Source: Halorhabdus tiamatea SARL4B
GTDB lineage: Archaea > Halobacteriota > Halobacteria > Halobacteriales > Haloarculaceae
Length of the DNA stretch: 64,000 nucleotides
Direction of reading: 5' to 3'
Assembly (NCBI RefSeq): GCF_000470655.1
Contig: NC_021913.1
Coordinates: 186,001 to 250,000, forward strand
The position numbers and the translations under genes were made by a program. Positions 1 through 8,423 of the stretch are shown one piece after another (within the stretch, counting starts at the first letter, position 1; each line of letters starts with the position of its first letter). A model generated the notes under the pieces. That model worked only from the letters and a program-made list of their open reading frames with translations. It made no database searches and had not been told where the DNA came from.

Positions 1-938
1 TACCGCTTCAGTTGCTCGGCGATGTTCTCCTTGTTGGAGAGATCTGGCTTCACCTCGGTAGCAGTAATCTTGAACTGTTCTCGAGGATTCTCACCGTCAT
101 CGTCTTCGTCGTCGTCGGTTTCCATTCCTCCGAACCCGTACCGCTTGTCTTGGCGTTCGTGGTAGATCCTGAACGGACTCGCGTGTCCAGAGAAATGCAT
201 AATATCCGGTTGCTGCGGCTTCCTACTCTCCTTGCTGGGAATCACGGGCTCACGGACAACAGGTCCAGGGGTTTGTTCCATCAAGTGCTTCCACACACCG
301 TGTGCGATATCAAATTCCCTAGGCTCGCCTTCTCCTCTCTCCGCAGCTTCCACGCAGGGAGGTAGCTCAGGAAAAGTACCGGAGGGCCGGTCGTCGGTCA
401 ATGCTCTGGGTTGGCGCACGATCTCGATTCCGCAGGGCCTGTCGAAGTCCCGTGGCAGCATTCTCCTTTCGACGTCGCCAGGTGCGAAAGGCGGTGTCCG
501 GATCGCACCCACGTATTCTGGTGGTTCTCTGTCACCCCATTTGTCGAAGAACAGGCTCCACTTTTCGTCCCAGTTGTCCCTGTCCTCGATCGCCCGAATC
601 AACGGCTTCGGACCTTGTGTAGCGGCGTACATCGAGTCGCAGTAACCGGACTCAGCGTATCGGTCAAGTTGCTCGGTCAGTCTTCGGATCTCTGTAGGTT
701 TGATCTCATCCTCAGGATCCGGAACCTCGGTGCCGAGATCTTCGTCGCGTGCTCCCCAGGCCACCATGTTCCAATGGTTCTTGACTTCGATACCCCACCG
801 CTGTCCGTTCGGTGTGACGACGTAGAGATCGATCCGGCCTGAGTCCGGCAGTGAGACCTCACCGTAGACAGAAAATCCTCGGGACTCCAGTTCGCTCCAG
901 AGGGTTTCCTGGATCAAGGGTTCGATGATCCTCGCCAT
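1..938 (-). CDS. PD-(D/E)XK nuclease-like protein, partial (C-terminus beyond left edge)
   Basis: The minus strand is open from an ATG at 936-938 to the window edge, giving about 312 residues. Near residues 35-53 it reads GRIDLYVV...GIEVKN, so D37, E51 and K53 fit the PD-(D/E)XK restriction-endonuclease core. The remainder is charged, with an Asp/Glu run near residue 280, and I recognise no further domain. It is transcribed divergently from the TIR-like genes, with a perfect inverted repeat (958-982) in its promoter. The gene continues leftwards, so its full length and any second domain are unknown. A DNase role in defence is inferred from the motif and neighbours. Plus-strand ORFs over this stretch look like shadows. 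Confidence 0.75.
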   Translation of the reverse strand, partial: MARIIEPLIQETLWSELESRGFSVYGEVSLPDSGRIDLYVVTPNGQRWGIEVKNHWNMVAWGARDEDLGTEVPDPEDEIKPTEIRRLTEQLDRYAESGYCDSMYAATQGPKPLIRAIEDRDNWDEKWSLFFDKWGDREPPEYVGAIRTPPFAPGDVERRMLPRDFDRPCGIEIVRQPRALTDDRPSGTFPELPPCVEAAERGEGEPREFDIAHGVWKHLMEQTPGPVVREPVIPSKESRKPQQPDIMHFSGHASPFRIYHERQDKRYGFGGMETDDDEDDDGENPREQFKITATEVKPDLSNKENIAEQLKR

Positions 939-957
939 TACCCAGCTGATTGTGGGT

Positions 958-982
958 TAAAGACCTAATAAGTAGGTCTTTA
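958..982. promoter_or_regulatory. perfect inverted repeat, likely operator
   Basis: TAAAGACCTA-ATAAG-TAGGTCTTTA, 10-bp perfect arms and a 5-bp spacer, lies 20 bp upstream of the nuclease ATG and 118 bp before the TIR-like gene start. The position suggests a repressor site in the divergent promoter. Confidence 0.5.
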
Positions 983-1163
983 GCCAGTAGCGGCGAAGTC
1001 GAATCTCCTCCAGAAAAAAGTGCTTCTGAGCAGTATCTAATCCTACATAAACAGTAGTTATTTGGTGAGTAGACACCTAATAACAGTTAATAGGAAAATT
1101 ATGGTCAGGAGAGTATTTTTCAGCTTCCACTTCGACCGCGATCACTGGCGAGTCAACCAGGTC

Positions 1164-2540
1164 CAGTCGATCACATCGGCGGCCGCGTAATCTTGTCTGA
1201 TGGCGGTGAATCAGATCGAACTGGTCGTGAAGCGTTTTCGAAGCGCGCTCGTGAGCGTAATCTTCGGGATGAACCGTCGCTGTCGGCGGCGGACTGCCGC
1301 CGACGCGACAGTGTCGCCACTCACGACCGCTGTCCGGACCGGTATACAGCTACCGGAAGAACCGGTCGTCGAGTGACTGGTTCGCTGGAACAGCCCTGCG
1401 CACACCGAGCGCTGTCCAGGCGGCCCGCAGCACCATCTCACAGAACTCCGTGAACGACCAGTTCCAGAGGCGGCGCCCCCCGCGGCGGGGCGCCGCCACG
1501 TACTTCCAGTGGAGATACCGCCAGCTGTTCTGGAGCAGCAGGCTCACGACAAACATCACCAGCCGTAGACCAGCGTCCTGAGAGCTGGTGAATGCGAGGC
1601 TCTGCTTGGCTAAGCGGTAACTCGACTCGATGCCGAAGCGCTTGCTGTAATGCTCTCGGGCATCCCGCGGCGTGTCGATAAACGGCGCGTCAGCGGCGTA
1701 GCCGTGACGCGCCACCCCGTGTTCGTCGTATCGTCCCTGCTGGTAGACGCAGTCGATGAACACGGGAAAGGTCACCTCGCCAGCGAGATCGTGTTCGATC
1801 TCGCGGCTCCAGCCCCTGCTGAGTTCGTTTTGAATCGTCTCGCCCCACTTGACGATCGGCATCACGTAGGCGTAGTTGTGCGCGTACAGCAGTCCGAGAC
1901 AGGTGCTGTTGTAGAATCCACGATCAAGGTAGACGGCCTTGACGCCGAGGTCAAGGCCGTCGAGGAGTTCGAGGAACTCAGCGAGGACATCGCTGGTGGT
2001 GTCGCCAGCGACGAGCTGGCGAACCGCCAGCGTGTACCGCTTGTTGCGCACCCGTGCATAGAGTGTCGCATAGGCGTGAAACGTCGTCGTTCCACGTTTC
2101 GCCTGCGAGAAGTACAGCGCTTCTGTCTCGTCTTCGTCGCCGTAGTAGGGATCGAGGTGGAGGTCTGCGCAGACCTCCACCGGTCGATCTGGGAGTGTCT
2201 CAAGTGCATCTCGCTGCAAGAGCGTGTCTCCAACTACCTCAACAGTGTCAAGGTCGAACTGATCGGTGAGATGTCCCCGGACAGTGTTGGCGTGCGGTGA
2301 GTCGTCTGTCGTTTCGCAGACGTGGTTGATCGAGGTCCCGCCGGCGCTGGCGCCGGCGAGGACCTCATACAGCTTCTCCGTGGTGACTTCGACGTTTTCG
2401 CCGAGATCTATCGCAAGCTCTTCGTCAAGGCTGTTGACGACAAAATTAAGCAGGTGCTCTTCCTCTATCTCGTTGTCTGCTTCGGGTTGTTGCACATCCT
2501 CCCAAAGCAGACACTTCCTCTAACCCGATGTGATCGACTG
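1164..2540 (-). mobile_element. ISH3-family insertion sequence, 1377 bp, complete
   Basis: The ends are inverted repeats CAGTCGATCACATCGG (left, and reverse complement at right, 16 bp). It is flanked by 5-bp direct repeats AGGTC at 1159-1163 and 2541-2545. Length, transposase and 5-bp duplication fit the ISH3 family. The element is intact and may be mobile. Confidence 0.93.
1350..2495 (-). CDS. ISH3-family DDE transposase
   Basis: 381 residues, usual length for the family. The DDE triad is visible as the first Asp in CADLHLDPYYGD, the second in VYLDRGFYN and the Glu in FGIESSYRLAKQ. The start is a GTG (2493-2495); an ATG one base away is out of frame. It catalyses cut-and-paste movement of the surrounding element. 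Confidence 0.92.
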   Translation of the reverse strand: MQQPEADNEIEEEHLLNFVVNSLDEELAIDLGENVEVTTEKLYEVLAGASAGGTSINHVCETTDDSPHANTVRGHLTDQFDLDTVEVVGDTLLQRDALETLPDRPVEVCADLHLDPYYGDEDETEALYFSQAKRGTTTFHAYATLYARVRNKRYTLAVRQLVAGDTTSDVLAEFLELLDGLDLGVKAVYLDRGFYNSTCLGLLYAHNYAYVMPIVKWGETIQNELSRGWSREIEHDLAGEVTFPVFIDCVYQQGRYDEHGVARHGYAADAPFIDTPRDAREHYSKRFGIESSYRLAKQSLAFTSSQDAGLRLVMFVVSLLLQNSWRYLHWKYVAAPRRGGRRLWNWSFTEFCEMVLRAAWTALGVRRAVPANQSLDDRFFR

Positions 2541-2978
2541 AGGTCAGGAACAGCTGGCTGACTCAGGACGACCGAGAATCAGCCGGATACATCGATGCAG
2601 CTGACTGGGAGAGTCTGAAACGACAAGGTGACGACGCGATCAAACGCTGGATCAACGACCAGATGAAGGGTACCTCAGTCACAGCAGTTCTCATCGGCCA
2701 GGAGACCTACGACCGTGACTGGGTTGAATACGAGATCAAGAAGAGCTGGAGAGACGGTAACGGCATTGTTGGCATCCGAATCCACAACTTAGAGGATAAG
2801 AGCGGATACACGGACTCGCGTGGAAAGAATCCGCTCAGCAAGATCTACATCGAGGAGAACGGGCAAAAGAAGTTCTTCGATGATATCTTCAGCACGTACC
2901 GTTGGAAGCGGGATAGCGGCTACGATAACTTGGGAGACTGGGTCGAAGAAGCCGCTCAAATAGCAGGTCGATAGAGAA

Positions 2979-3410
2979 ATGGTTTCGGACGAGAGCTTCC
3001 ATCAAGAGCTCGAACAGATTCAGAATGTTATCGACCGGCAGGCCTCTAACTCGTTCAAAATCAAAGGATGGACAGTGACCTTGGTTGTGGTCGCTCTGCT
3101 ATTCCGGACTAACAACTTTCAGCTGTTCGCGGCATTCATCCCACTAATTGGGTTCTGGTTCTTGGATGCATACTACCTGAAGCAGGAGCGTAGGTTCCGA
3201 GAACTCTACAACTGGGTGAGACAGAACAGGCCGGACAACGAAGACCACCTCTTCGATATGGATCCATCTAGGGTTGACGGTGACGTCGACGGCACGGCCA
3301 GGCTGATGTTGAATAACTCGTTGCTGTGGTTCTACGGCACGGTCGGCGGCTTACTTATATTGTACTCGGCCATCCTGATCTTCATCAACGGAGGGACGAT
3401 CTTTGGTTAG
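2979..3410 (+). CDS. small membrane protein between two TIR-like genes
   Basis: 143 residues. An N-terminal polar helix (1-25) is followed by two close hydrophobic segments (about 30-42 and 47-64), then a cytosolic stretch with LDAYYLKQERRFRELYNWVRQ, and a C-terminal hydrophobic segment (about 117-138). The pattern FKIKGWTVTLV...FWFLDAYYLKQER matches a family of membrane proteins I recall beside DUF1863 TIR genes; I cannot name it. It starts 4 bp after the first TIR stop and overlaps the second TIR start by 8 bp, so the three were one operon. By analogy with SLATT/2TM effectors it could be a membrane-disrupting effector; that is inference. Confidence 0.75.
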   Translation: MVSDESFHQELEQIQNVIDRQASNSFKIKGWTVTLVVVALLFRTNNFQLFAAFIPLIGFWFLDAYYLKQERRFRELYNWVRQNRPDNEDHLFDMDPSRVDGDVDGTARLMLNNSLLWFYGTVGGLLILYSAILIFINGGTIFG

Positions 3411-4062
3411 ACGAGTTTTCTTCAGCTTCCACTACGGCCGGGACGTCTGGAGGGTGAATCAGGTCCGTAACAGCTGGGTTGCCAAGGAAAACCGGGAGGC
3501 TGCAGGGTTCATCGATGCGGCAGAGTGGGAGGAGGTAAAGCGTGAGGGTGAAGATACTATCAAGGATTGGATCGATGAGCAGATGCACGGCACTTCTGTC
3601 ACTGCAGTCCTGATCGGGAACGAGACAGCAGACCGGGACTGGGTTCGCTATGAGATAAAGAAGAGCATCAAGCGAGGGAACGGCATCGTTGGCATCAAAG
3701 TCCACTCCCTGAAGGACAAGGAGGGCAGTACTGATTTCAGTGGGAGCAACCCGTTGAAGAAGTTCGTCGTTGAGGAGGACGGTGATGTGAAAACTCTCTC
3801 CAGCATTTTTCCGACCTATCACTGGAAGAGGGACAACGGCAGGGAGAATATCGGTAACTGGGTGGAGGAAGCAGCTCAGGCCTCTGAGCAATTATCTGGT
3901 GTTCAGCGGAGATCGGTTAGACGCATAGAATCGATTGCTGAAGGATTGAATTTCGATGTTGGCGCAGTAATCGTACTCGGTATCTTGATCGTAATCTTCA
4001 TCGAGAAATATACCGACATGGCTCTGTTGAAATCCTCAGAGAGTTACATATTCGCCGTGTAA
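3403..4062 (+). CDS. TIR-like (DUF1863/ThsB-type) protein with C-terminal membrane helix
   Basis: 219 residues. The start is a TTG at 3403, supported by a strong Shine-Dalgarno GGAGGG at 3390-3395 and by homology of the next residues VRRVFFSF to the first TIR gene. Residues 1-165 are the TIR-like domain (FFSFHYGRDVWRVNQVRNSW, TSVTAVLIG, DRDWVRYEIKKS, GNGIVGIKVH). After a basic linker comes a hydrophobic helix VGAVIVLGILIVIFI (about 188-202), which would anchor it. The last dozen residues may come from the IS5-type element starting near 4020, so the native C-terminus may be lost. Role inferred: signal-producing or NAD-processing partner in an antiviral module. Confidence 0.8.
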   Translation: MVRRVFFSFHYGRDVWRVNQVRNSWVAKENREAAGFIDAAEWEEVKREGEDTIKDWIDEQMHGTSVTAVLIGNETADRDWVRYEIKKSIKRGNGIVGIKVHSLKDKEGSTDFSGSNPLKKFVVEEDGDVKTLSSIFPTYHWKRDNGRENIGNWVEEAAQASEQLSGVQRRSVRRIESIAEGLNFDVGAVIVLGILIVIFIEKYTDMALLKSSESYIFAV

Positions 4063-4608
4063 TTCGACGAGATGAAGGCCCTCCCGAAGTCGCAGATTCT
4101 CCGGTTTACTGAGAAGGCGATCCATCTGGCACGCCGAGCGGTTTCTCGATACTCCTCGAAGTTCTCCAAACATCGCTATACACTTCCCCAGCACGTTGTT
4201 TTGCTGTGCCTCAAAGTTCGGAAGAACACGACCTATCGTGGCCTGCTTGACGAACTGATCGAGATGCCACGCATTCGTCACGCCCTCGGATTAGCTGAAC
4301 TTCCTACGCCATCAACGCTTTGTAAGGCGTTCAACCGGCTTGATATGGCTGTATGGCGTGCTATATTGACTCTCTCAGCGACGCTACTTCCGACGAGCGG
4401 TGTCGTTGGAGTTGATGCGTCAGGATTCGACCGCAGTCACGCCTCAAAACACTACACGAAACGAGCCGAACTCACGATTCAGCAGCTCAAAGTGACGCTG
4501 TTGGTTGATGCGAAGGTCAACGCAATCCTCGATCTCCACGTGACGACGACACGAAAACACGATAGCCAGATCGCTCCATCGTTGATCAAGCGCAATCCCG
4601 AAGACATT

Positions 4609-6068
4609 CGGTACTTCCCAACACCGTAATCGGTACAATTGAATCGCCGAGTTGACCACGAGAAAGTGTCTGGGTCTGGATGTGTTCAGTATCCCCGACC
4701 CAGACGGTTACCTTTCGGCCTCGGACGTCAAAGACGTAGCGGAAGAAGTCATTGCACCACTCCCGTTGCCGGGCGTCGAGGGGAGCCCCCTCGACCCCGG
4801 CGACATTTGGCTCGTCGTCATCTTGGCTTGCGTCAACCAGACCTCGATCTGGGAAACCTGCAACGACACCAACGGAACCCCGTGTGACGACACCGTCTTC
4901 GCATGGCTCCATACACTTGACCGGGACTGGCTTGAGTTCGTCGCCAACCTTCTGCTCGGACGCCTTGCCATGACGATTCTCGACCCGGACCGGTCGAGAA
5001 TCGTCTCAATCGACTTCATCGACAATCCCTACCATGGTGAGCACTACGCCGACGAAGGCGAACTCTGCTCGATGGCTCCCAAGGACGGGACGACTACTTG
5101 CCACCGCTATTGCACGGCGTATGTCGTCTCCAATGAAAAGCCGGTAACGCTGGCGATGACCTACGTCCGCAACGATGAAGATGAGGCTGACGCGGTCGAG
5201 CGCGTGCTCGCCCGCGTCGAGAACTACCCCTTCGAGATCGATCTACTCCTTGCAGACAGCGGCTTCTACAACGAGCGCGTCATCCGCCGTGCTAGTGACA
5301 TCGCCGCAACGGTCGTTCACGTGCCCAAGAAAGGTGAACGGATGAAGGACAAACTCGACACCCACGAGTCGTACATGACGACCTATCGCATGTACAAGGA
5401 CAGCGAGCGGGAACTGTGTTTCCCGCTCGCGGTCGCTGTCTCCTACCAGAACGGTGATCGAGGCAAACACGGTGAGGTTGTCCGGGGCTACGTGGCGTGT
5501 GGCGTTACTGATCGATCGGCCAAGCAGGTCGAACGCCTCTATAGAAAGCGTTCAGGCATCGAAACGACCTATCGCTTGTTGCGGCAAGCACGCGGGATCA
5601 CGACGACGCGTGATCCCGTCGTGCGGTTTGCGATCATGTTGGTTGCAGCACTGCTGGAGAACCTGTGGCTCGTTCTCAGGTGGGCGGTCGTCGCCCGCCC
5701 GCGACGGGGCGGGCGCGACCTGCCTGAGGAATTCACGTTCAAGACGTTCCGTGACTGGATTCGTCACGAACTGGAAGAGGAGTTACGTCGGCAGTGGAAG
5801 ATCCAAGCGAACGGGGTTGGCATGCCGGCATCACAGGCAACGGCCGCGGGCTGACCGGGGTCAGCCCACGGCCTATTCGTTGGGCGGTAAGCGACAGCTG
5901 TCGGCAGAGACCGGCGAAATCCGGGTGAGATCGTCTGTTTGGAGCGGTAAATTGGACTTGTCTCGATCTACGCCGCGGCAGCAGCCGAGACTGACTGCCA
6001 AACCATACAGAAAGTGACTGTTTCGTGGCGCTCAAGCAGCACTCTCTCGGCTCGTTCGGGAAGTAACG
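4609..6068 (+). mobile_element. ISH3-like insertion sequence, about 1460 bp
   Basis: Left end CGGTACTTCCCAAC and right end (reverse complement) CGTTACTTCCCGAAC form imperfect inverted repeats. Five-base direct repeats ACATT flank it at 4604-4608 and 6069-6073. It sits inside the IS5-type transposase gene. Confidence 0.8.
4652..5854 (+). CDS. DDE transposase, ISH3-like (IS4-related)
   Basis: 400 residues from a TTG start. The triad is visible as Asp in VSIDFIDNPYHGEHY, Asp in LLADSGFYNERV and Glu in RSGIETTYRLLRQ. It is related to, but clearly distinct from, the transposase at 1350-2495 (shared GFYN and IE.SYRL blocks). A long non-coding tail of about 210 bp lies before the right end. The start is uncertain, as no nearby ATG is in frame. 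Confidence 0.85.
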   Translation: MTTRKCLGLDVFSIPDPDGYLSASDVKDVAEEVIAPLPLPGVEGSPLDPGDIWLVVILACVNQTSIWETCNDTNGTPCDDTVFAWLHTLDRDWLEFVANLLLGRLAMTILDPDRSRIVSIDFIDNPYHGEHYADEGELCSMAPKDGTTTCHRYCTAYVVSNEKPVTLAMTYVRNDEDEADAVERVLARVENYPFEIDLLLADSGFYNERVIRRASDIAATVVHVPKKGERMKDKLDTHESYMTTYRMYKDSERELCFPLAVAVSYQNGDRGKHGEVVRGYVACGVTDRSAKQVERLYRKRSGIETTYRLLRQARGITTTRDPVVRFAIMLVAALLENLWLVLRWAVVARPRRGGRDLPEEFTFKTFRDWIRHELEEELRRQWKIQANGVGMPASQATAAG

Positions 6069-6371
6069 ACATTGATATTCTGCTCGGTGACAAGGGCTAC
6101 GACGACCAGAAGATCAGGCGGCTCGCCCGGCAACATGAGGTTCGGCCACTGATTAAGCATCGTGAGTTCACATCACTCCACAAGGCATGGAACGCACGCT
6201 TAGACGCTGATCTCTACGGCCAGCGGAGTCAATCCGAGACTGTGAACTCAACGCTCAAGCGAAAGTACGGTGCGTTCGTCCGATCACGATGCTGGTGGAA
6301 ACAGTTTCGTGAACTCACTATCGCTTGTCTCGTTCATAATCTCGACCGGTCATTCTGAACGGTCTATACAG

Positions 6372-6749
6372 TTATTCCGTTGCTCGATACGCCTGACCGC
6401 CACGAACGATTCCCAGTACCGCGAGGAGGGCATACAGAACGGGCATATTTACGAGACCGAGATTCAGATAGCCGAGAACGGCGAACGCAAGTGAGAGAAC
6501 TCCAACAACGATCATAATGACGGAGTACACTTTCTGAAACTTCAAGAGCAGGAACACACCAGCGACGGCGATTAACGAGAAGAGGGCGCTGAGGAAATAC
6601 GAATCGAGGTAGACGGAAACAAAAACCGCTCCGAAGAAAGCAACAACGATGAGCCCCACCCTACAGAGATTCCTCCGTAACTCCTGATCGATCACGCTGA
6701 GAGAGTTATATTCCAAGGAGAAACAGTTTATTCTTTTCGCAATTCTCAT
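6372..6749 (-). CDS. hypothetical small membrane protein
   Basis: 125 residues with four hydrophobic segments (about 32-50, 53-68, 74-95, 100-115) after a basic N-terminus, ending GQAYRATE. It resembles orphan haloarchaeal integral membrane proteins. No catalytic motif is visible. It lies immediately right of the IS5 remnant. Confidence 0.6.
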   Translation of the reverse strand: MRIAKRINCFSLEYNSLSVIDQELRRNLCRVGLIVVAFFGAVFVSVYLDSYFLSALFSLIAVAGVFLLLKFQKVYSVIMIVVGVLSLAFAVLGYLNLGLVNMPVLYALLAVLGIVRGGQAYRATE

Positions 6750-6923
6750 CGACCGGCTGTTTCAGGCGAGAATGTGTCTGAAGAATAGGATTTCAACAAG
6801 GCCACCGACATAGATATCCTGGAGAATATCGACCTCTCCCAGTTCCAGCAGGCTACTGGAGACGACAATATGTTCCCATAACTTACCCGTGTGCCAACTA
6901 AACTCCAAGCTACACACCTCAGT

Positions 6924-7346
6924 ATGCCTCCAGCAGATTCCTCCCAGCAACAGACGGACGACTTCCATAGTCATCCGCCTATCCAGTGTGATGCGTGCGA
7001 GTCTGCTCTCCACTCTAACAAAGGTCACACATTGTCCTTCCTTCTCGTGGATCAGCTCACACTCCCCCTTGTTGGATGTAATGAACACCTTGAGCAGTTC
7101 ACCTCTGTCTGTGGATTCACTACCGAGAGCACAGCTGAACTCATAGATCATCGGCCAGCCGGCGGTATCAACTGTCCTAGTTGCCACCTCGCACCCCATA
7201 ATCCAGATCAACCGGTGGTTCCGGTACAGGACGGAGCAGTTGCGATCCTTGCCTGTCCAGAGCATCAAGTAGAGATCGTTGGTCGGTTCCACACAGGTCT
7301 TGATATGCAACAGCAGCTAACTGCTTCTCTCGATACGCTACAATAG
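6924..7346 (+). CDS. hypothetical Cys-rich protein
   Basis: 140 residues from the ATG at 6924; an in-frame ATG at 6891 would add 11. It has CDAC, CPSC and later Cys/His residues (VGCNEH, LACPEHQ) that could bind zinc in two knuckles. Composition is typically haloarchaeal, whereas the overlapping minus-strand frame is Cys/Trp-rich and irregular, so I prefer the plus strand. Function unknown. Confidence 0.6.
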   Translation: MPPADSSQQQTDDFHSHPPIQCDACESALHSNKGHTLSFLLVDQLTLPLVGCNEHLEQFTSVCGFTTESTAELIDHRPAGGINCPSCHLAPHNPDQPVVPVQDGAVAILACPEHQVEIVGRFHTGLDMQQQLTASLDTLQ

Positions 7347-7349
7347 GCT

Positions 7350-8144
7350 TCACAGATTCTGGTTTATACGGAATAGGATCTGGACCGCGTGACGGGCTTG
7401 CTCCCTGTAGTCCTTCATCTCGTCTTCAGTGATGTTGGTCTCGATGGAGTGGGCTTCTGCGTTGGCGTTCTGGCGGAAAGCGTCCAGTTCGTTGATGAAG
7501 TCGCTGTCAAGGCCTCCAGAGCGATGCTGGAAGTCGTCGAGATTTTCCTCAAAGGTGTTGATGAGGTCGCTGAACTTCCTGAACCGCCGGTTTTCAGGAA
7601 GATAGTACAGTTCAATCTCCTGCTTCCCGTACTGGTCCCGGAGAAGGTCGATAAGGAGGTTCTCTAAGAGCTTCCGTGTCAGGACGAGCGTAGCGTCGTT
7701 AACCCCGATACGGTAGCACTGGTTGATGTCCTCAACCAGATCCGGGTAGAACGTGCCCGGGACGTTGTCGATGTCGAGAAACCGTTCGGAGCGAAACGTA
7801 GAGTGTAGCACTCCTGTACCAGGATCCTCGTTCTCGAGGATGTCCAAGGCAGGGTATTTGTTCAGTGTATCTGAGTCGGTGTCGGCCAAGGTGTAGATCC
7901 GTTTCATAACGCCCACGGCTTTCTCCTCGTCCTCCTCCGCTACCTCTTTGAGAAACTGAGTGGTGTTTGGCTGCTGGTCGTTGTCTTTGAAGTCCCAGCT
8001 TTTGTAAAATCGGTCGATGTTCCGCATAGTGTCTGTTACGCCGAACTCTGTAGCGGCCATCTCCCAGTCATCTGGCTCCAGATCTTTCTGGACGGCAAAT
8101 CGGGAAAACTGGCCGATGAGAGTTACCATAGGATCCCGAGACAT
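7350..8144 (-). CDS. hypothetical protein, DUF4145/HEPN-like C-terminus
   Basis: 264 residues from MSRDPMVTLIG; a longer start at 8165 is possible. The C-terminal 120 residues (INQCYRIGVNDATLVLTRKLLENLLIDLLRDQYG ... FRQNANAEAHSIETNITEDEMKDYREQARHAVQIL) show the helical pattern of DUF4145-type proteins, which often accompany restriction or defence genes. The canonical HEPN RX4-6H is not clear; NANAEAH occupies the place. The ends of this gene and the 6924 gene converge with 3 bp between them. Confidence 0.6.
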   Translation of the reverse strand: MSRDPMVTLIGQFSRFAVQKDLEPDDWEMAATEFGVTDTMRNIDRFYKSWDFKDNDQQPNTTQFLKEVAEEDEEKAVGVMKRIYTLADTDSDTLNKYPALDILENEDPGTGVLHSTFRSERFLDIDNVPGTFYPDLVEDINQCYRIGVNDATLVLTRKLLENLLIDLLRDQYGKQEIELYYLPENRRFRKFSDLINTFEENLDDFQHRSGGLDSDFINELDAFRQNANAEAHSIETNITEDEMKDYREQARHAVQILFRINQNL

Positions 8145-8423
8145 GGACAGGGGTACAGAAGTCAACTACCTGTAACTACCGCACCGTCTGTTGGATGAGA
8201 TAATAGGGCCTCTATACAACTTCTGCGCGCTATATCCAGCACGACACTGGCACTCATCACCGGAAGAGGAATTCAACAAGACCATTCTGGAAACAGTCTC
8301 GGAAACGGTCGAACTGTACCGAAACTCGGCGACTGGTCCGGTCCGGCATACGTCCGAACCGCTTCCCGGAAACATGGAAGCGCCACGCCGCGGCTTATCG
8401 GGAACGTGAACATCTAGTCGAAT
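8145..8423. other. intergenic stretch without a supported gene
   Basis: Short frames exist on both strands (for example 8191-8409 plus), and a second frame near 8365-8490 reads RFPETWKRHAAAYRERE. Codon use is uneven and no start or homologue is convincing. It may hold the decayed end of a gene. Confidence 0.3.

Larger units (their letters stand above)
1101..2974 (+). pseudogene. TIR-like (DUF1863/ThsB-type) protein, split by an IS element
   Basis: The gene starts MVRRVFFSFHFDRDHWRVNQV at 1101 and resumes after the insertion as VRNSWLTQDD... to a stop at 2974. Removing 1164-2540 and one copy of the AGGTC duplication restores an open frame of about 165 residues. It aligns along its length with the intact paralogue at 3403 (shared RVNQVRNSW, TSVTAVLIG, DRDWV.YEIKKS, GNGIVGI). 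This is the TIR-like fold seen in the Thoeris sensor ThsB; that link is from family knowledge. Unlike the paralogue it ends after WVEEAAQ without a membrane helix. The insertion separates residues 1-21 from the rest, so it is probably inactive. Confidence 0.85.
4072..6358 (+). pseudogene. IS5-type transposase, split by ISH3-like element
   Basis: The N-terminal part (4072 to about 4608, MKALPKSQILRFTEKA...) carries the first catalytic Asp in VVGVDASGFD. The C-terminal part (6069-6358, IDILLGDKGYDDQKIRRLAR...) carries the second Asp and a Glu in QRSQSETVNSTLKRKYG. Joining them at the duplicated ACATT gives ...NPEDIDILLGDKGYDD in one frame, so the gene was whole before the insertion. Confidence 0.85.
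4022..6377 (+). mobile_element. IS5-type element interrupted by a second IS (ends approximate)
   Basis: The two halves of an IS5-like transposase bracket another insertion. Weak inverted similarity between CTGTTGAAATCCTCAGA (about 4022) and the reverse complement of 6360-6377 (CTGTATAGACCGTTCAG) suggests the ends. I could not find a target duplication, so the borders are tentative. Confidence 0.55.

Noticed and set aside
12-645. Plus-strand open frames at the left edge
   Set aside because: They overlap a minus-strand frame open for 938 bp with nuclease residues and good codon use; composition of the plus frames is irregular.
2979-4062. Complete Thoeris system
   Set aside because: TIR-like proteins of ThsB type are present, but no ThsA-like SIR2/STALD protein occurs in the window.
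6762-7310. Minus-strand frame opposite the Cys-rich gene
   Set aside because: Unusual Cys/Trp content and no acidic bias, while the plus frame has CxxC knuckles and typical haloarchaeal composition.
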